Below the pieces are notes generated by a model that worked only from the letters and a program-made list of their open reading frames with translations, had not been told where the DNA came from and did not search any database. Position numbers and translations under genes: made by a program. Source: Entrophospora sp. SA101 (lineage: Eukaryota; Glomeromycota; Glomeromycetes; Entrophosporales; Entrophosporaceae). Taken from it: a DNA stretch of 34,261 nucleotides. Shown here one piece after another: positions 1 through 11,561 of this stretch (positions within the stretch are counted from its first letter, which is position 1; every line of letters begins with the position of its first letter). The stretch lies in NCBI GenBank assembly GCA_958430865.1, contig CAUDNR010004243.1, positions 22,929 through 57,189 of the forward strand, written 5' to 3'.

Positions 1-1348
1 TATCTTCAACTTTTTCCATAAGTTTTTTTAAAACATCTTCTGTTTTGTTACCTATTTTTTCAGCATGAATGGAATCATCAAGAGATGTCCTAATACTGTT
101 TTTTACAATGTCTGCAAATGATAATTCTTTTGATTTATTTGCAGGTGGGTGTGTTTGTGGTTTACGATGTTGAGCAGGTTTATATTTGTTGTACAAAGGT
201 TGCAATTTGGATATATTGATTTTTTTTTGTTTTGCCCGTTGAATTTCCTGACAACCTGTAATAGTGTGATCAGGATGTCCACATTTTCTACAGAGTGCAG
301 TATCTTCTGATGCCCAAAATAATTCAGTATTATTGAGAGTATACCAATTAATTTGTGCATCATGTGCTGCTTCATCAGAATCAAAGAAAAACCATCCATA
401 TCTACAGTTGACATATGATTTGCGTGTTTTAGGTATGAAAATTGCCTTTGCTTTTGTTGCATTGATTATTTCAACAAGATCTCTTGCTGTAGTTCCAAAA
501 GGGAGGTGACCAAGTTTGAGGGCATGTAAATGTCTTTTTTCATATTGTTTTTCATTCATGCTTAATGGTTCTACTCTAACCATATCTTTTAGAATAAAGA
601 CTGCCCATGTTTCATTATGAAATGGTAAAATATCTTCCTTTTTTTCAAAATAAATTATGGCTTCTTGCCATAAGTCTTTGGTTTGCATAGAGAATTTAAT
701 AATTTTTCCATATTTTTCGAAAGTAGCATGTACTAAAGTTGAACTTGTATTAAGTGGAATATTCTTAACTCTTATTGAATTTTCTTTATTAATGTTTCCA
801 ACTGGTGCAAGTTCTTTAGAGAAACGGATACCTTCATAATCAGGTAAGTCTGTGACAACAAGGTTATTAAGATCCTCTTCATTATCGAAGTTAGCAACAA
901 ATTTCCTTTGTTTGCCAAATCTGGTAATGTAGAGACCCACAAACCCTTTATAATTGATCAAAAATTTTTCAACAAATTTTTTTTTATTAATATTATTTTT
1001 ACTTGGTATTTGATCGATTAAAATTGCTGCTTGAAAATTTGTGTATTTATTGACAACTACCCACTCTTGTGTCATCTTGTTGTCCTCCACATTTGAACCT
1101 GAATTTCCATTATCATTAAATGTGTTTGATGAGTCTTCAATAGAATGAGGTGAAATTGGTTCTTTTGTATTAATAATAGATGCATTTGTTGATGTTGCAA
1201 ATGTTTGAAGTGCATTTGTTGCATTTGCATCTATCTCCATCATATTTGAATTAGAAGCTTTATTAACATCTACATTAGATTCTTTCTCATGAAAATTTGC
1301 TTTTTTTTTTGCTTGTTTTTTAGAATTTGAGTTATAATGTCTAGTCAT
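1..1348 (-). CDS. RRM and CCHC zinc-knuckle protein, LINE ORF1-like, 3' truncated by window edge
   Basis: An uninterrupted frame runs from an ATG at 1348 leftwards to the edge (about 449 codons, no stop reached), so the C-terminus is missing. The N-terminus is Lys/Asn-rich and probably disordered. Two regions then look like RRM folds: one around EWVVVNKYTNFQAAILIDQI, a second around the motif SIRVKNIPL followed by TLVHATFEKYGKI. A zinc knuckle of form C-x2-C-x4-H-x4-C (CRKCGHPDHTITGC) is encoded at 251-292, followed by a Lys-rich tail. Nucleic-acid-binding modules followed by a CCHC knuckle are typical of ORF1 proteins of non-LTR retrotransposons; I infer a LINE-derived gene, possibly with a reverse transcriptase ORF beyond the left edge. 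A domesticated host RNA-binding protein is the alternative. The frame is intact, which suggests recent activity or selection. Confidence 0.6.
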   Translation of the reverse strand, partial: MTRHYNSNSKKQAKKKANFHEKESNVDVNKASNSNMMEIDANATNALQTFATSTNASIINTKEPISPHSIEDSSNTFNDNGNSGSNVEDNKMTQEWVVVNKYTNFQAAILIDQIPSKNNINKKKFVEKFLINYKGFVGLYITRFGKQRKFVANFDNEEDLNNLVVTDLPDYEGIRFSKELAPVGNINKENSIRVKNIPLNTSSTLVHATFEKYGKIIKFSMQTKDLWQEAIIYFEKKEDILPFHNETWAVFILKDMVRVEPLSMNEKQYEKRHLHALKLGHLPFGTTARDLVEIINATKAKAIFIPKTRKSYVNCRYGWFFFDSDEAAHDAQINWYTLNNTELFWASEDTALCRKCGHPDHTITGCQEIQRAKQKKINISKLQPLYNKYKPAQHRKPQTHPPANKSKELSFADIVKNSIRTSLDDSIHAEKIGNKTEDVLKKLMEKVED

Positions 1349-2842
1349 TCATCGTATTTATTATTATTTTATTTTTTATTTTGGTTACGCGAAAGAAATT
1401 TTTATTTTATATATTTATATATTATACATTTTAAATATTTAAAAATTAATATTAAAAAATATTAATATGAAAATTTCGAATTTGATATCAAAATAGTCTT
1501 TGTTCCTTTGCTTTATTAAAATGAACCTTTTGGGAAGCACAAGAGCGAAATCAAAAGGCAAAACATTGTAGTGAACAATTTTTGCTGTGTTTATTGCTAG
1601 TAATAAATATACATAGTTGATTATTTACAAAAAAATTGGTTCTCCAAACACATGATGCCCAATAATTGAAAGATATAATAAAAAATTATATACCAACTGA
1701 TCTTCTATTATATAAAGAAGTTGTCCTATTTCTAACAGTGATTATGTTTATATATTCATCACCATTTCGCAATAATTTTTGTTGTATATATACATGATCC
1801 TATATTAAAATAATCTGGAAAATACTTTAATAATATAACCAAGGTGGATGATCCTTTTGGATGATTATTACTATTTAAAACTACCCATGTCTAAATAGAT
1901 AAGTTTTACCAAAATTGAAGCAATATATCAATGTAAAAAAAAGCAAGTTATAATTAAGCACTTTAGTGTATAACTTATTTTAAATTTAAAAAATGAAATA
2001 AAAAATTGGTAGAATTTACACACTGTCCTTTTTACTAGTTGTTCCAAATGTGATTCCACTATGCTTTACATGTTAACAATTTTTACTTTTATAGATAATT
2101 TTATTATTATTTATTATTACAATGGTTACAGATATTATTAAATGGTAGTTTAGAACTAACCAGCTGGTAAGTATTTTAACTTTAATTTTTCATAATAAAA
2201 TAAATCTTTAAATAAAAATCTTGTAAATGTTATTATTTTATTTCTTTGTATATATTACAATCAAGTTTTTTAAATTCTTGGATGATATTTATTTATTTAA
2301 ACACACACGTATATATATATCTTTTTAGGGGAACAATGTACTAAACAGGAGGTTTGATAATATTCAATTACTACAATGGTTATCAATCTCTGTGATTTCT
2401 TCAACAGATATTTTTTCAAAAAAAAAGATGATAAGTTGTTTTATATGTATATGTGGATCAGGTTAAATAGGCAATCTTACTGACAAATATTTTAGGACAT
2501 TGATTTAATTATTTGAATGTTAACTATACTCTTTTATTAAGAGAATTGTTTTGAAAGTACATTAAATTCAGGTCACTTGTACATAAAAATATGTCATGAT
2601 GTTACTAACTCGTATAAATATATTAATTAAAGAACGTCTATATAATAATAATAAACAATAGATTGTTGTTATTAACATTTTATAACAAGTGTAAGCTTAT
2701 TGTTAACACTAAATCTACAACAGATATGATGATTTTATGATAACTATTTCAAAGTATATACAGTATATATTCTTGCATCAACTTGAAATTGATTACATTC
2801 GAAACCTACAAAAAAGTTAAAAAAATTTATTCTCATTTCAAA
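1349..2842. other. AT-rich intergenic region
   Basis: About 1.5 kb of AT-rich spacer upstream of the LINE ORF1-like gene. Stops are dense in all frames and I see no conserved motif, RNA gene or splice-linked exons. It may hold the promoter of the left-hand minus-strand gene. Confidence 0.6.
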
Positions 2843-3079
2843 ATGACGACTCGCAATAAAATGTCCAATGCTACAGTAGAATATTTTAATCAAAAACATA
2901 ATAAATGGAGCATTACAGGCTTTCTAAACGAAAGCAACGAAGAACCATTCCAACTGAAGATAGACTTATATCTGAAAAGCCTCAAATATATTATTAACTC
3001 TGAGCAAGGAACAAGTCGAAATGGCTTTTTTAAAAATATTATCAGAAAACAAGCAAAAATTTTCTTGTTGGAAATGTAG
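2843..3079 (+). CDS. Hypothetical small ORF, 78 codons
   Basis: The frame can start at ATG 2843; it is also open further upstream without an ATG. The product is basic and polar, with no signal peptide, membrane segment or motif that I recognise. A short Ser/Asn/Glu-rich stretch (TGFLNESNEEPFQLKIDLYL) gives it a protein-like rather than AT-noise composition. It lies between two spacers and just before the degraded coding-like stretch at 3318-3660, so it could be the first remnant of the same decayed gene or element. Low confidence that it is expressed. Confidence 0.2.
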   Translation: MTTRNKMSNATVEYFNQKHNKWSITGFLNESNEEPFQLKIDLYLKSLKYIINSEQGTSRNGFFKNIIRKQAKIFLLEM

Positions 3080-3317
3080 TTGAAAAGTAGTATAGTGTGG
3101 CGAGAATCTCGGTTTCTTTTGTCATAGAACTAGTGTTTGAGAACACAGGCAATCTCTTAGTTTGGCTATGCTAAAGTCTCTTAGTCTATCTGATGAAAAG
3201 AAAATCAAATAGAAAATTTTTGACATGCTAGTTGAGAATATTAATAATACCTCAAATCGTCTATCTAGGATGATCCTCAATCTGATTTCAAGTTGCAAGA
3301 CGATGGGAGAAGGTTCA

Positions 3318-3660
3318 TAAGTTGGTTGGTAGACCTTCGATTCACTTCCACCAAGTTACGAATAGCTCTATGGTTGAGACTTTAGATGTAAAAAGACAGA
3401 AAGAAGACCATGAAGAATTACAGATGTTGCATTTTTTGCTTGAGTTGTAGAAGCTGGCAGAACTAATTATTTCGCGATTTAATTTTTTTAGAATAATAGA
3501 CAAGATCTCAAGCGGATAAAAATAGAAGATTACTTCCTTATTCATTCATGTTGTCAGGCTCATGATGATATTCCCAAAAATGATATTGCCGAGGATGATC
3601 TTCTTATGGAATTCCCTTATGATATTATCGCTGATTGCAAACTGATTGTCAACAATGTAT
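3318..3660 (+). pseudogene. Degraded coding-like stretch, unidentified
   Basis: Read on the plus strand, this stretch gives protein-like segments broken by stops and frame changes. One segment contains HQVTNSSMVETLDVKRQKED and ends at a stop near 3450. A second, in another frame around 3558-3650, contains AEDDLLMEFPYDIIADCKL. The mixed amino-acid use contrasts with the Lys/Asn/Ile/Phe bias of random AT-rich translation here. I cannot name the family; a dead transposable-element protein or dead host gene is likely. Confidence 0.25.
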
Positions 3661-3889
3661 GTATCCGATCAAAAATGGAACTCCAAATATGTTAAGGAAA
3701 TACATAAGCAAAGATATGTATACCTATTGATATTGCTATTGGTACGTCTATATACCTTAGATATTGAAACTTTACTTTACAACCTAATCCGTTACAATAT
3801 TCTAGATACAACCTGTTCATCAGTTTCAAACCGTTCACATAAAAAAGAGGTTTTCAATTGTGAAACCGGTGATTGAAGAGGTAAAGAAC

Positions 3890-3890
<1 letters not shown>

Positions 3891-3936
<46 letters not shown>
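3891..3936. repeat. (ATT)n microsatellite
   Basis: Uninterrupted ATT trinucleotide array of about 15 units, outside any recognised gene. Confidence 0.9.
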
Positions 3937-3938
<2 letters not shown>

Positions 3939-5144
3939 ATTTTCTCTGAATGATAATGATAATGATGATGATTATTATTGCCAGCGTTATTACTGTTGTT
4001 GCTATGGCCATTATTACTGTTATTGTTACAATAAGCTCAAGACCATTGAGAATAAAAGTAAATTCAAATTTAAACTCTTTGATCTTATCGATAGCGTTAT
4101 TTTTTCTAATAGACCACTGTTAGTGCCTTTGTTGTTTTTGGAATATAGAATGATTAGATTTTTTCGATGGTTTATGGCCTCAATAATGCACGAACTTTTT
4201 AAATAACATCATGTATAAAACTTTTTCTGCGGATTACAAAATTGGAGGCCAAGTCCTTCACCAGCAGTATAGATACGGTCATGATCATTTATAAAAAACC
4301 CTTTTAGGTCTGAAAACTATCGGATTTTAAAAATACGGTGCAGATCATCTATAATCATTAATTGCTTATAGTAACAATTGATCAAAAATTATATCATTTT
4401 AAAAAATTTAACCGATAAGTTTTATTGTTCATGACTCAAGCTTCAAAACTTATTGGCTGGTTTTTTCTTAAACTGAAAATTGGCAGAGCCTTAGCATTTT
4501 GAAAATTCCGAATTTTGTTAATACATTTAAGAAATTGAGACAAAGTAAATTTCGTGTAACAACTTTTTTTTTCATAGAATATTTTCTAAAACATACATTT
4601 GATTTATTCGATTTATTTATTTCCTTTTTTTTATTAATAAATAAAAATTCTTTACAACAAAAAAGTTTAACATATTACATTAAAAAAAAATCATTACCAA
4701 ATTTGGTCGTGAGATTCAAAATATTGTTACACGAAAATTATTGTTGCACTTCTGAGCATAACTTTCAAATTTAAAAAATCTAAGAAAATTTGAGACAAAA
4801 TTTTTTTTTAGATTAATAGACTCTCCTTTTAAAGCTGAATTGAATGGTGGTAGGTTTTTTAAAATCCAATGTGTGGGATCACATTATATTTCAAAAATTT
4901 TATCATTATTCCGTATGGAAAAGGAAAGGCCAAGAAAATCTATATTACACAATCTAAATGTATTACATACCAATAAATTGATGATCGTAATTTATTAGTA
5001 TTAGCATTTTGTTTATTCCTTTGGTCCTAAGCCTTTTCATTATATATAGATAGATATAGATATATACACATTCTTTTATATCATTCTCATTCTCCGCCTC
5101 TTCCTCATTCTATCCATTCTCGTTTCATTCCAATAAATTAAACC
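3937..5144. other. AT-rich intergenic region, promoter side of the GDP-mannose transporter gene
   Basis: No gene recognised. A short inverted repeat is visible: TTTCGTGTAAC near 4549 and its reverse complement near 4726. A pyrimidine-rich stretch (about 5070-5130, TTCTC/CATTC runs) directly precedes the ATG at 5145 and is probably the core promoter or 5' leader. Confidence 0.5.
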
Positions 5145-6949
5145 ATGAGTAAAGAGTATAAACCTCTAGTTAAAGAACAAGAGGAGAAAGAAGAAAAGGT
5201 TACAAATTTTTCAAACCAACCCACTCCATCCTCCAATTCTTCAGACATATCAGAACAACAAAAACCATCAAATAATTTTCCATCTGTGTTTTCAAAAGGA
5301 GCACCATCAATTATGGCTTATTGTATTGCCAGTATTCTTATGACAATCACAAATAAATGTGTGTTGTCGGCCTATGATTTCAACATGAATTTTCTCTTAT
5401 TATGTATCCAGGTATTATTATCATCATTATTTATTTTTTTCTTTTTATTGAAAGATTTTAATTAATTAATGAATTAACGAATAAATATAGTCGACTGTTT
5501 GTGTTTTACTTTTAAAAATATTCAAATTATTTAATTTGATTTCTTATAAAGAGATTAATCTTAAATTATCAAAAAATTGTAAGTTTCTATAAATGTTTAT
5601 TCAAATATATATTTTTAAACCTATACTAATAAAGAATCTTGTTTAATTAATTTAATTAAGGGTTCCCTGTTGTATTTTTACTTGTTGTCATGATTTATAC
5701 AGGAAGCAAAAGGTAAATAAATAAGTATATTTGTGATTAATATCTTTATTTCCTGATTTTCTTTTTAATTGATTTATTATCTTTTTTTTAGTTTACAATT
5801 TCTTACAATTCCTATATATACTATATTCAAGAATTTAACCATTATTTTTATTGCTTATGGTGAAGTATTATGGTTTAAAGGTTCAGTGACAGTATTAATG
5901 ATGACAAGTTTTCTATTGATGGTATAATAATAAATGGATATATATATACATATAAATTTAAATCTTATTATTTTATTATTTTATTAGAAATTTAGAAATA
6001 TTTAATTTCTAATATTAATATTATTATATTAATAAAATAAATAAATAGGTCTTTTCTTCAATAATAGCAGCCTCATCATCAGATTCACTCAATTCAATTA
6101 TAATTGAGAAATATTCTCCATTTAACTTTGGTTACATTTGGATGGGCTTCAATTGTGTTTCTTCAGCTACATATATTTTATTTATGAGAAAAAGAATCAA
6201 ATCAACAAACTTCAAAGACTTTGACACTGTATATTATAATAACATGTTATCAACTCCATTATTGGTTTTCATGAGTTTAATAGTGGAAGATTGGTCCTAT
6301 GCTAACTTAGAAAAAAACTTGTAAGAATATTTAATAAATTCATTTATCTATTATAATATAATATGCATGTATACATATATATTATATATTAACCCATTGA
6401 CTATTATTGTTATTTTTATTGTTATTATAGTCCAATTGAAGTCCGAGGTATTTTAATATCATCAATGTTATTCTCAGGATTATCAGCTTTTGCAATTTCT
6501 TTTGCTTCTGCATGGTGTATTAGAGTCACCTCAAGTACCACTTACAGTATGGTTGGCGCATTAAACAAATTACCAATAGCTGCAAGTGGTATAATTTTCT
6601 TTGGTGATCCTACAACTTTTGGAAGTGTATCTGCTATTCTTATTGGTAAATAAACAAGGTTTAATCTTATTTCTTCTTCTCCTCTTAAAAGAATCATTTA
6701 TTAAAATGGTTTTTATCAAAAAAATTAGGTTTTTTTTCTGGAATTTTATATTCAATAGCAAAAAATGAACAAAATATTGATAAATTAACTATTATCGACA
6801 ATGACAATAATTTACATAAATCTTCTTCCTCAACATTAAAATCACATCATAACATAAATGATCCAATAATCAGTGAAAAATACATTGAGCATATAACAAA
6901 TTCAATAACTATAAAAATAGACAATGACAATAGCAATAATGAAAATTAA
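5145..6949 (+). CDS. VRG4: GDP-mannose transporter (Golgi nucleotide-sugar transporter, Vrg4/GMT type)
   Basis: Imports GDP-mannose into the Golgi lumen in exchange for GMP, supplying mannosyltransferases of glycoprotein and glycolipid synthesis. Seven exons: 5145-5411, 5491-5578, 5661-5712, 5792-5921, 6049-6320, 6431-6645, 6729-6949; all introns are GT-AG and phases agree, giving 414 residues. Family landmarks: [21 protein letters not shown] in the first membrane segment, [31 protein letters not shown], the YYNN substrate motif (241-244) and the second nucleotide-sugar motif GALNK (312-316). The multipass DMT fold is complete. After the last membrane segment comes a polar tail of about 60 residues, longer than in yeast Vrg4 and without a recognised retrieval signal. 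The N-terminal 45 residues are cytosolic and Ser/Glu-rich. Very confident on family. Confidence 0.95.
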
Positions 6950-8360
6950 TCAATAATAATATCAATTATTAATTAATATCAATTATTAATTAATATCATT
7001 ATTGCTATTGTTATTAATGTGTAAAATATAATTGTTGTTTTTCTAATAAATTTTCAATTTCTCTAACCAAACTTAGATAATGAAAATGGTTTTTTATGAA
7101 ATAATAAAAAATAACAGCACATGTTTGAAGCATGTTTGTTGTGACCTACTACCCTGGATTTTCTCCTACTAGTACATTTTAGGTTATTACTTTGAAGTAA
7201 TCACTGTTTGGCAAAATGTGATGAATAAAGAAAAGTTTCCGATAAGTTAGTTACGTGGCAAATAAGCTTTGGATGATTTTTATTTGGTAAAATAATGTGA
7301 TAACCTTCTTATATATCATGTAATTATAAAATGATGCAATATAAAAATTTGTCACATACGTTATGTTATATATCAATATGTTTCTTTATTATTATTAAAA
7401 ACTTGTTTAGTGACAATTTTGACATTATAGATTATATTTATTAATATTAAAAAAATGGCTGAATATGTTTTATTTTAAACTTTTGAAGGAATGTAAAAAA
7501 TTAGACACTTTTTCTTTTGCACAAATTCACATGTTATATTAATTAACAATTGCAAAGGCACGAATTTTCCATTAATCCATCACAAGAAGAATCTTAATTA
7601 TCCAAATGTTGACTTCTCCTACCAGCCAATCATAATTGGTAACATCCGGATGTATGTATGTTTACACATAATGTACATTCATTCTATTCGCCTCTTTATC
7701 CATTAATATAATAACAATCATTCTTTTTATTTTTAAGATCCATTTATTTATTATTTACTTTGAATAATTTTATTTACCATAATAATGATTATTATAATCG
7801 TAATAAAGAAGTAGGAAATTTTAGATTTGATCAAAGGCTTTGAATTTGCATATTTATTTTTTGGTGGGGTTAAAGTTTTACCAATTTTTATGGTAAAAAC
7901 ATTTTAATATTTTGGTAAATTTCTTGGGGTTTGTGTTTTTTTCCTCCCTCAATACAATCAAAATTTTATCATTGTACTAAAACTGGATTTATTTTTTATT
8001 TTTTTTGTGATTTTTAAAAAGATTGTCGTTTCACATCTTTACATGTTTATATGTCAGCAAAAAATATGTATATATGTATAAACTATAAACTTGTGTTCAC
8101 CACCCTTTTCTTTTACAATTATACAAATAAAATAAAATAATAAATAAATAAAAAAAAAAAAGAAAAAGAGAGTAAAAAAAAATATTTTCCCCTAAAAATT
8201 TTTTCAATAGTAATTTTGTTGGATGAATTTTTTTTTACTGTATATAATATTATCCATTTTTTTTCTATCCATTCAATAAAAAAAAAAACTAAATTGAAAC
8301 GCTTTATTTTTTAAAAAGAAATTTTAACACAATAAAAATTAAAAGTAAAAATAAAAAAAA
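6950..8360. other. Intergenic region between the transporter and SEC2 genes
   Basis: It begins with a 17-bp AT-only unit (ATCAATTATTAATTAAT) repeated from about 6961, probably in the 3' UTR of the transporter gene. The remainder is AT-rich spacer. The last 250 bases are dense in A and T homopolymers and lead directly into the ATG at 8361. No other gene seen. Confidence 0.55.
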
Positions 8361-9201
8361 ATGCCTATAGCCGAAACACTTGATAACTCATTTGACATGG
8401 ATAATAATCAAGAAAATTTCCAACAAATGAATGCCGCTACTTTTCTTCCACTGATGCTTCAAGCTCAAGACCTTGTAACTAAATTGGAAAGTAGAGTGAT
8501 TGAATTGGAAAATGACCTTGAAGTATGTATATACTCGTATTAAATTAATGTTTACATTGATATATATTTTTCATTAATAATAATAATGAACCGAATGTTT
8601 ATTTAGAGTGATTAAATTTAACATAAAATAAAAATTTTTCTTTTGTGTTTGGAAATAGACGATAAATGAATCTCATGAGCAAGAAAGGGATCAATTACTT
8701 CAAGAAATTGGTGAAAAAGATGAATACATTCATAATCTTAAAACAAAAGTTAGTAGACTTGAATTTGGTGCGCGAGAAGCTATAATTGTATTAGCTAGGA
8801 CTGTTGAAACTCTCAAAGCACAAAATGACGATGATGAAGATAAAGAGGATGATGATAATGCTACTGCTGTTGAATCAACTGACTTGGAAGGACAATTTCT
8901 TGATAGTATTAAATTATGCTTGAATTATTTAAAAAGTGCTCAAAATTATCGAAAACTCTCAAAAAATCGGAAAAAACGTTCATCCCAAACTCCTATAAGA
9001 AAAGATTCAAAGATTCAACAAAGTAATGATGAGGATTATGATGATGATGATGTGGTAGACCATAATCACAACACGCGCATCGACAATAATAACGACACAC
9101 AAAAAAAATCAAAAAATCAAATCATTGAAAATAATGATGATGATAATTACAATTATAATAATGATGATAATGATAATAATGATGATAATGATAGTCATGA
9201 C

Positions 9202-9262
<61 letters not shown>

Positions 9263-11010
9263 TAAATCCACAACAATTATTAACACCGGAAACTGGCCAA
9301 AGTCCAAGAAGAGTATCTATAAGTAGTCAAATTTCATTAGAAGACATACCTGATCTTGATGATTATGATTTAGACGGTAATGAAGATATTGCTGAATTTA
9401 ATATATCTGAAGATGAGGGTGCTAATGATTTTGCGTCGAAATTCCGCCTAACACCAAGAAAATCCATTGATAGTTTACATGATGAAGAAGAAAGAAGGCA
9501 TTTAGAAGCTGCATATTCAATGAGTAATGGTAATGAAAATGCTAACTTTGTAGAAGAACCAGAAGATATGGATAATAGGCATCATAGTGACGTTGATAAT
9601 GAAATTGGAAATTCAAGTGAAGAAGAAGATAGTGGCAATGAAGAAGATGACGACCATGAAAACGTTAACATTCATAATCAACTTCCACCACAAGGTCCAA
9701 TTCCAAATATTTCCTATACTGATAATTCATGTCCAAATTGTAATGTATTGCTTGCTCAAGTTGATCAACATCTTGAAGAACGCGCTTACCTTAAAAGAGA
9801 TCTTTCTGCTCTCGCAATATCTTTATCAGAAGAACAAGGACTTCGTGCACAAATACAAGCAAATAAAGAATCTTTAGAGCAAGAAATTGATGATTGGTTA
9901 AATGCAATGTTTGAAAAGGTTAACCAGATGGTGTTTGATGAAGCCAATACTCGTGAAGATATTGAATTGCTTAGTAGAGAATATAAGGGAAAATTTGAAA
10001 ATTTATTTAAAGGCTCTAATTCCAGACAAGACAGATTACGAGAATTGAAATTATTATTGGTCCATTTAGATTCAACTAAACAAAGACAAACTGGCACAGC
10101 AATACATAATGGACCTGGCGCACTGAATAGAAATTCTATAGCTCGTCGAAGTGTAATGTCAAATTCACCAGTTAATAGTCCTAGAGGTAGTAGAATTTTC
10201 GGTAACTTTGGCCACATGTCACCAAGCATCTTTTCCAATTCATCTGAAGAATACTCTTTGACAAAGGGCAAACGTATTTATATTGATGGTGTGCTATTTG
10301 AAGAATTTCAAGAGTATGTTAAATCATTTATCACGTCACCTGCACCCAACACATCAACTCCTACACATTCATTTATGAAACGTTGCATGGTGGAAGACAT
10401 TCAACCTTGTCTTTTTGAAGGAAGTACAGGTTGGAAATCACCATTCTATAAGAGAAGATTGTTGGATGCTATAATGAAAAACCAATGTGAAATTCAAGCA
10501 ATCTATTATAGTTCTTCTAATTCAGTGCCAACCACACCATTATCAAGTCAATTCAGTAATAATTCCGTAAACCGTTCCAATAGTTATCATGAGCCTCCAC
10601 CAGCGCCCAAAGTAAAATGTGGACTTTGTGGTCATTTGAGAAGTTGTGATTTCCGTATGAGATTGTCAGGACCGGATGCTGCAATTCCACCATCAACCAC
10701 GACAATGACACCATCAGCTCAATCATCAAGATTCTCGATAAACTCTAATCCAGGATGGATTCCGCTTGATAGATTTTGTAGAGATCGTGTTGTGGCAGTT
10801 TGTGATTTCTACTCTTATCTATCACATTTACGTCAAGGATTACTTAACAATTCTCCAGTATGGGGAATGTATAAACAGTGTTTGAAATACCGTAGAAGAA
10901 TGGGAATGTCACGTGTTGGAAGTGTTAGTATGTTTGAAGAAGAAGAAAATATTGCTAATGAACTTTTAAATAATTCTGAAATAGAAGCAATGGTTGTTCT
11001 TGTTCATTAA
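8361..11010 (+). CDS. SEC2: Sec2/Rabin-type Rab guanine-nucleotide exchange factor
   Basis: Activates a Sec4/Rab8-class GTPase on post-Golgi vesicles to drive polarised exocytosis. Two exons, 8361-8522 and 8659-11010, phase 0 join, 837 residues. The N-terminal 110 residues form a coiled coil (KLESRVIELENDLE continuing across the intron). A long acidic region follows, with a run of 20 Asn coded by AAT (236-255). A CPNC motif at 412-415 opens the exchange-factor coiled coil, which includes DDWLNAMFEKVNQMVFDEAN, corresponding to the LFEEAN-MV core of Sec2/Rabin. The C-terminus matches the conserved Rabin3/8 tail: MVEDIQPCLF, then CGLCGHLRSC (708-717), then FCRDRVVAVCDFYSYLSHLR and a basic YRRRMGMSRVG segment. 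Full-length and intact; the acidic and Asn insertions make it longer than animal Rabins. Confidence 0.9.
9202..9261 (+). repeat. (AAT)20 array coding poly-Asn in SEC2
   Basis: Pure AAT array in frame within SEC2, giving 20 consecutive Asn. Flanked by GAT/AAT-rich acidic codons, so the repeat has probably grown within an already disordered acidic linker. Confidence 0.95.
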
Positions 11011-11561
11011 TTATTACATTTTTAATATTATTATCAAAGAAACTAATTGTGAAATAATGTGATTATTGTTATTATTATTATTTCATTTCTTTATTAATAA
11101 AATTAATCAATAATCAATAGATAAAAATATCAATACGCATGAACACATACATGTGTGGAACAATATTTATACATATTAATACTCTTTATATTCATAAAAA
11201 AAATAATATTTTCTTTCTTTGTATTTTAAAAGGATTTATTTATTCATTATCACTATAATTGGGCTTATTTATTATTATCATGATGTTTTATACATATATC
11301 TATATATATTGTTATTAAAATTTGGATTTTTATGAAAAGAGTTTTTATTTTAGTTTTTTTAAGTTTGTATATTTAAGATAGAAAAAAAAGGAAAAATTTT
11401 TTTATAATTATTTATTATTATTATAAATAAATAGATTACTAATTGAAGACGTTAAACATTCCAAAATATCAAAATTGATTTAAAATAAAATGAAATGAAA
11501 TAATAATAATAATACTTTATTATTTACAAATTTTTAAATTGTTTTACAAAAAAATCACTTG
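11011..11561. other. Intergenic region between convergent SEC2 and Elongin-A-like genes
   Basis: AT-rich DNA holding both 3' ends, with several AATAAA-type sequences on both strands that could serve polyadenylation. No gene seen. Confidence 0.6.

Noticed and set aside
4499..4774. 91-codon plus ORF
   Set aside because: Begins with a non-ATG codon and is dominated by Phe, Lys, Ile and Leu, as expected from chance in AT-rich DNA.
9122..9307. Tyr/His-rich minus ORF
   Set aside because: Antisense translation of the AAT and GAT arrays in SEC2.
9786..10271. 161-codon minus-strand ORF
   Set aside because: Antisense of the conserved Sec2 exchange-factor region on the plus strand; no motif of its own.
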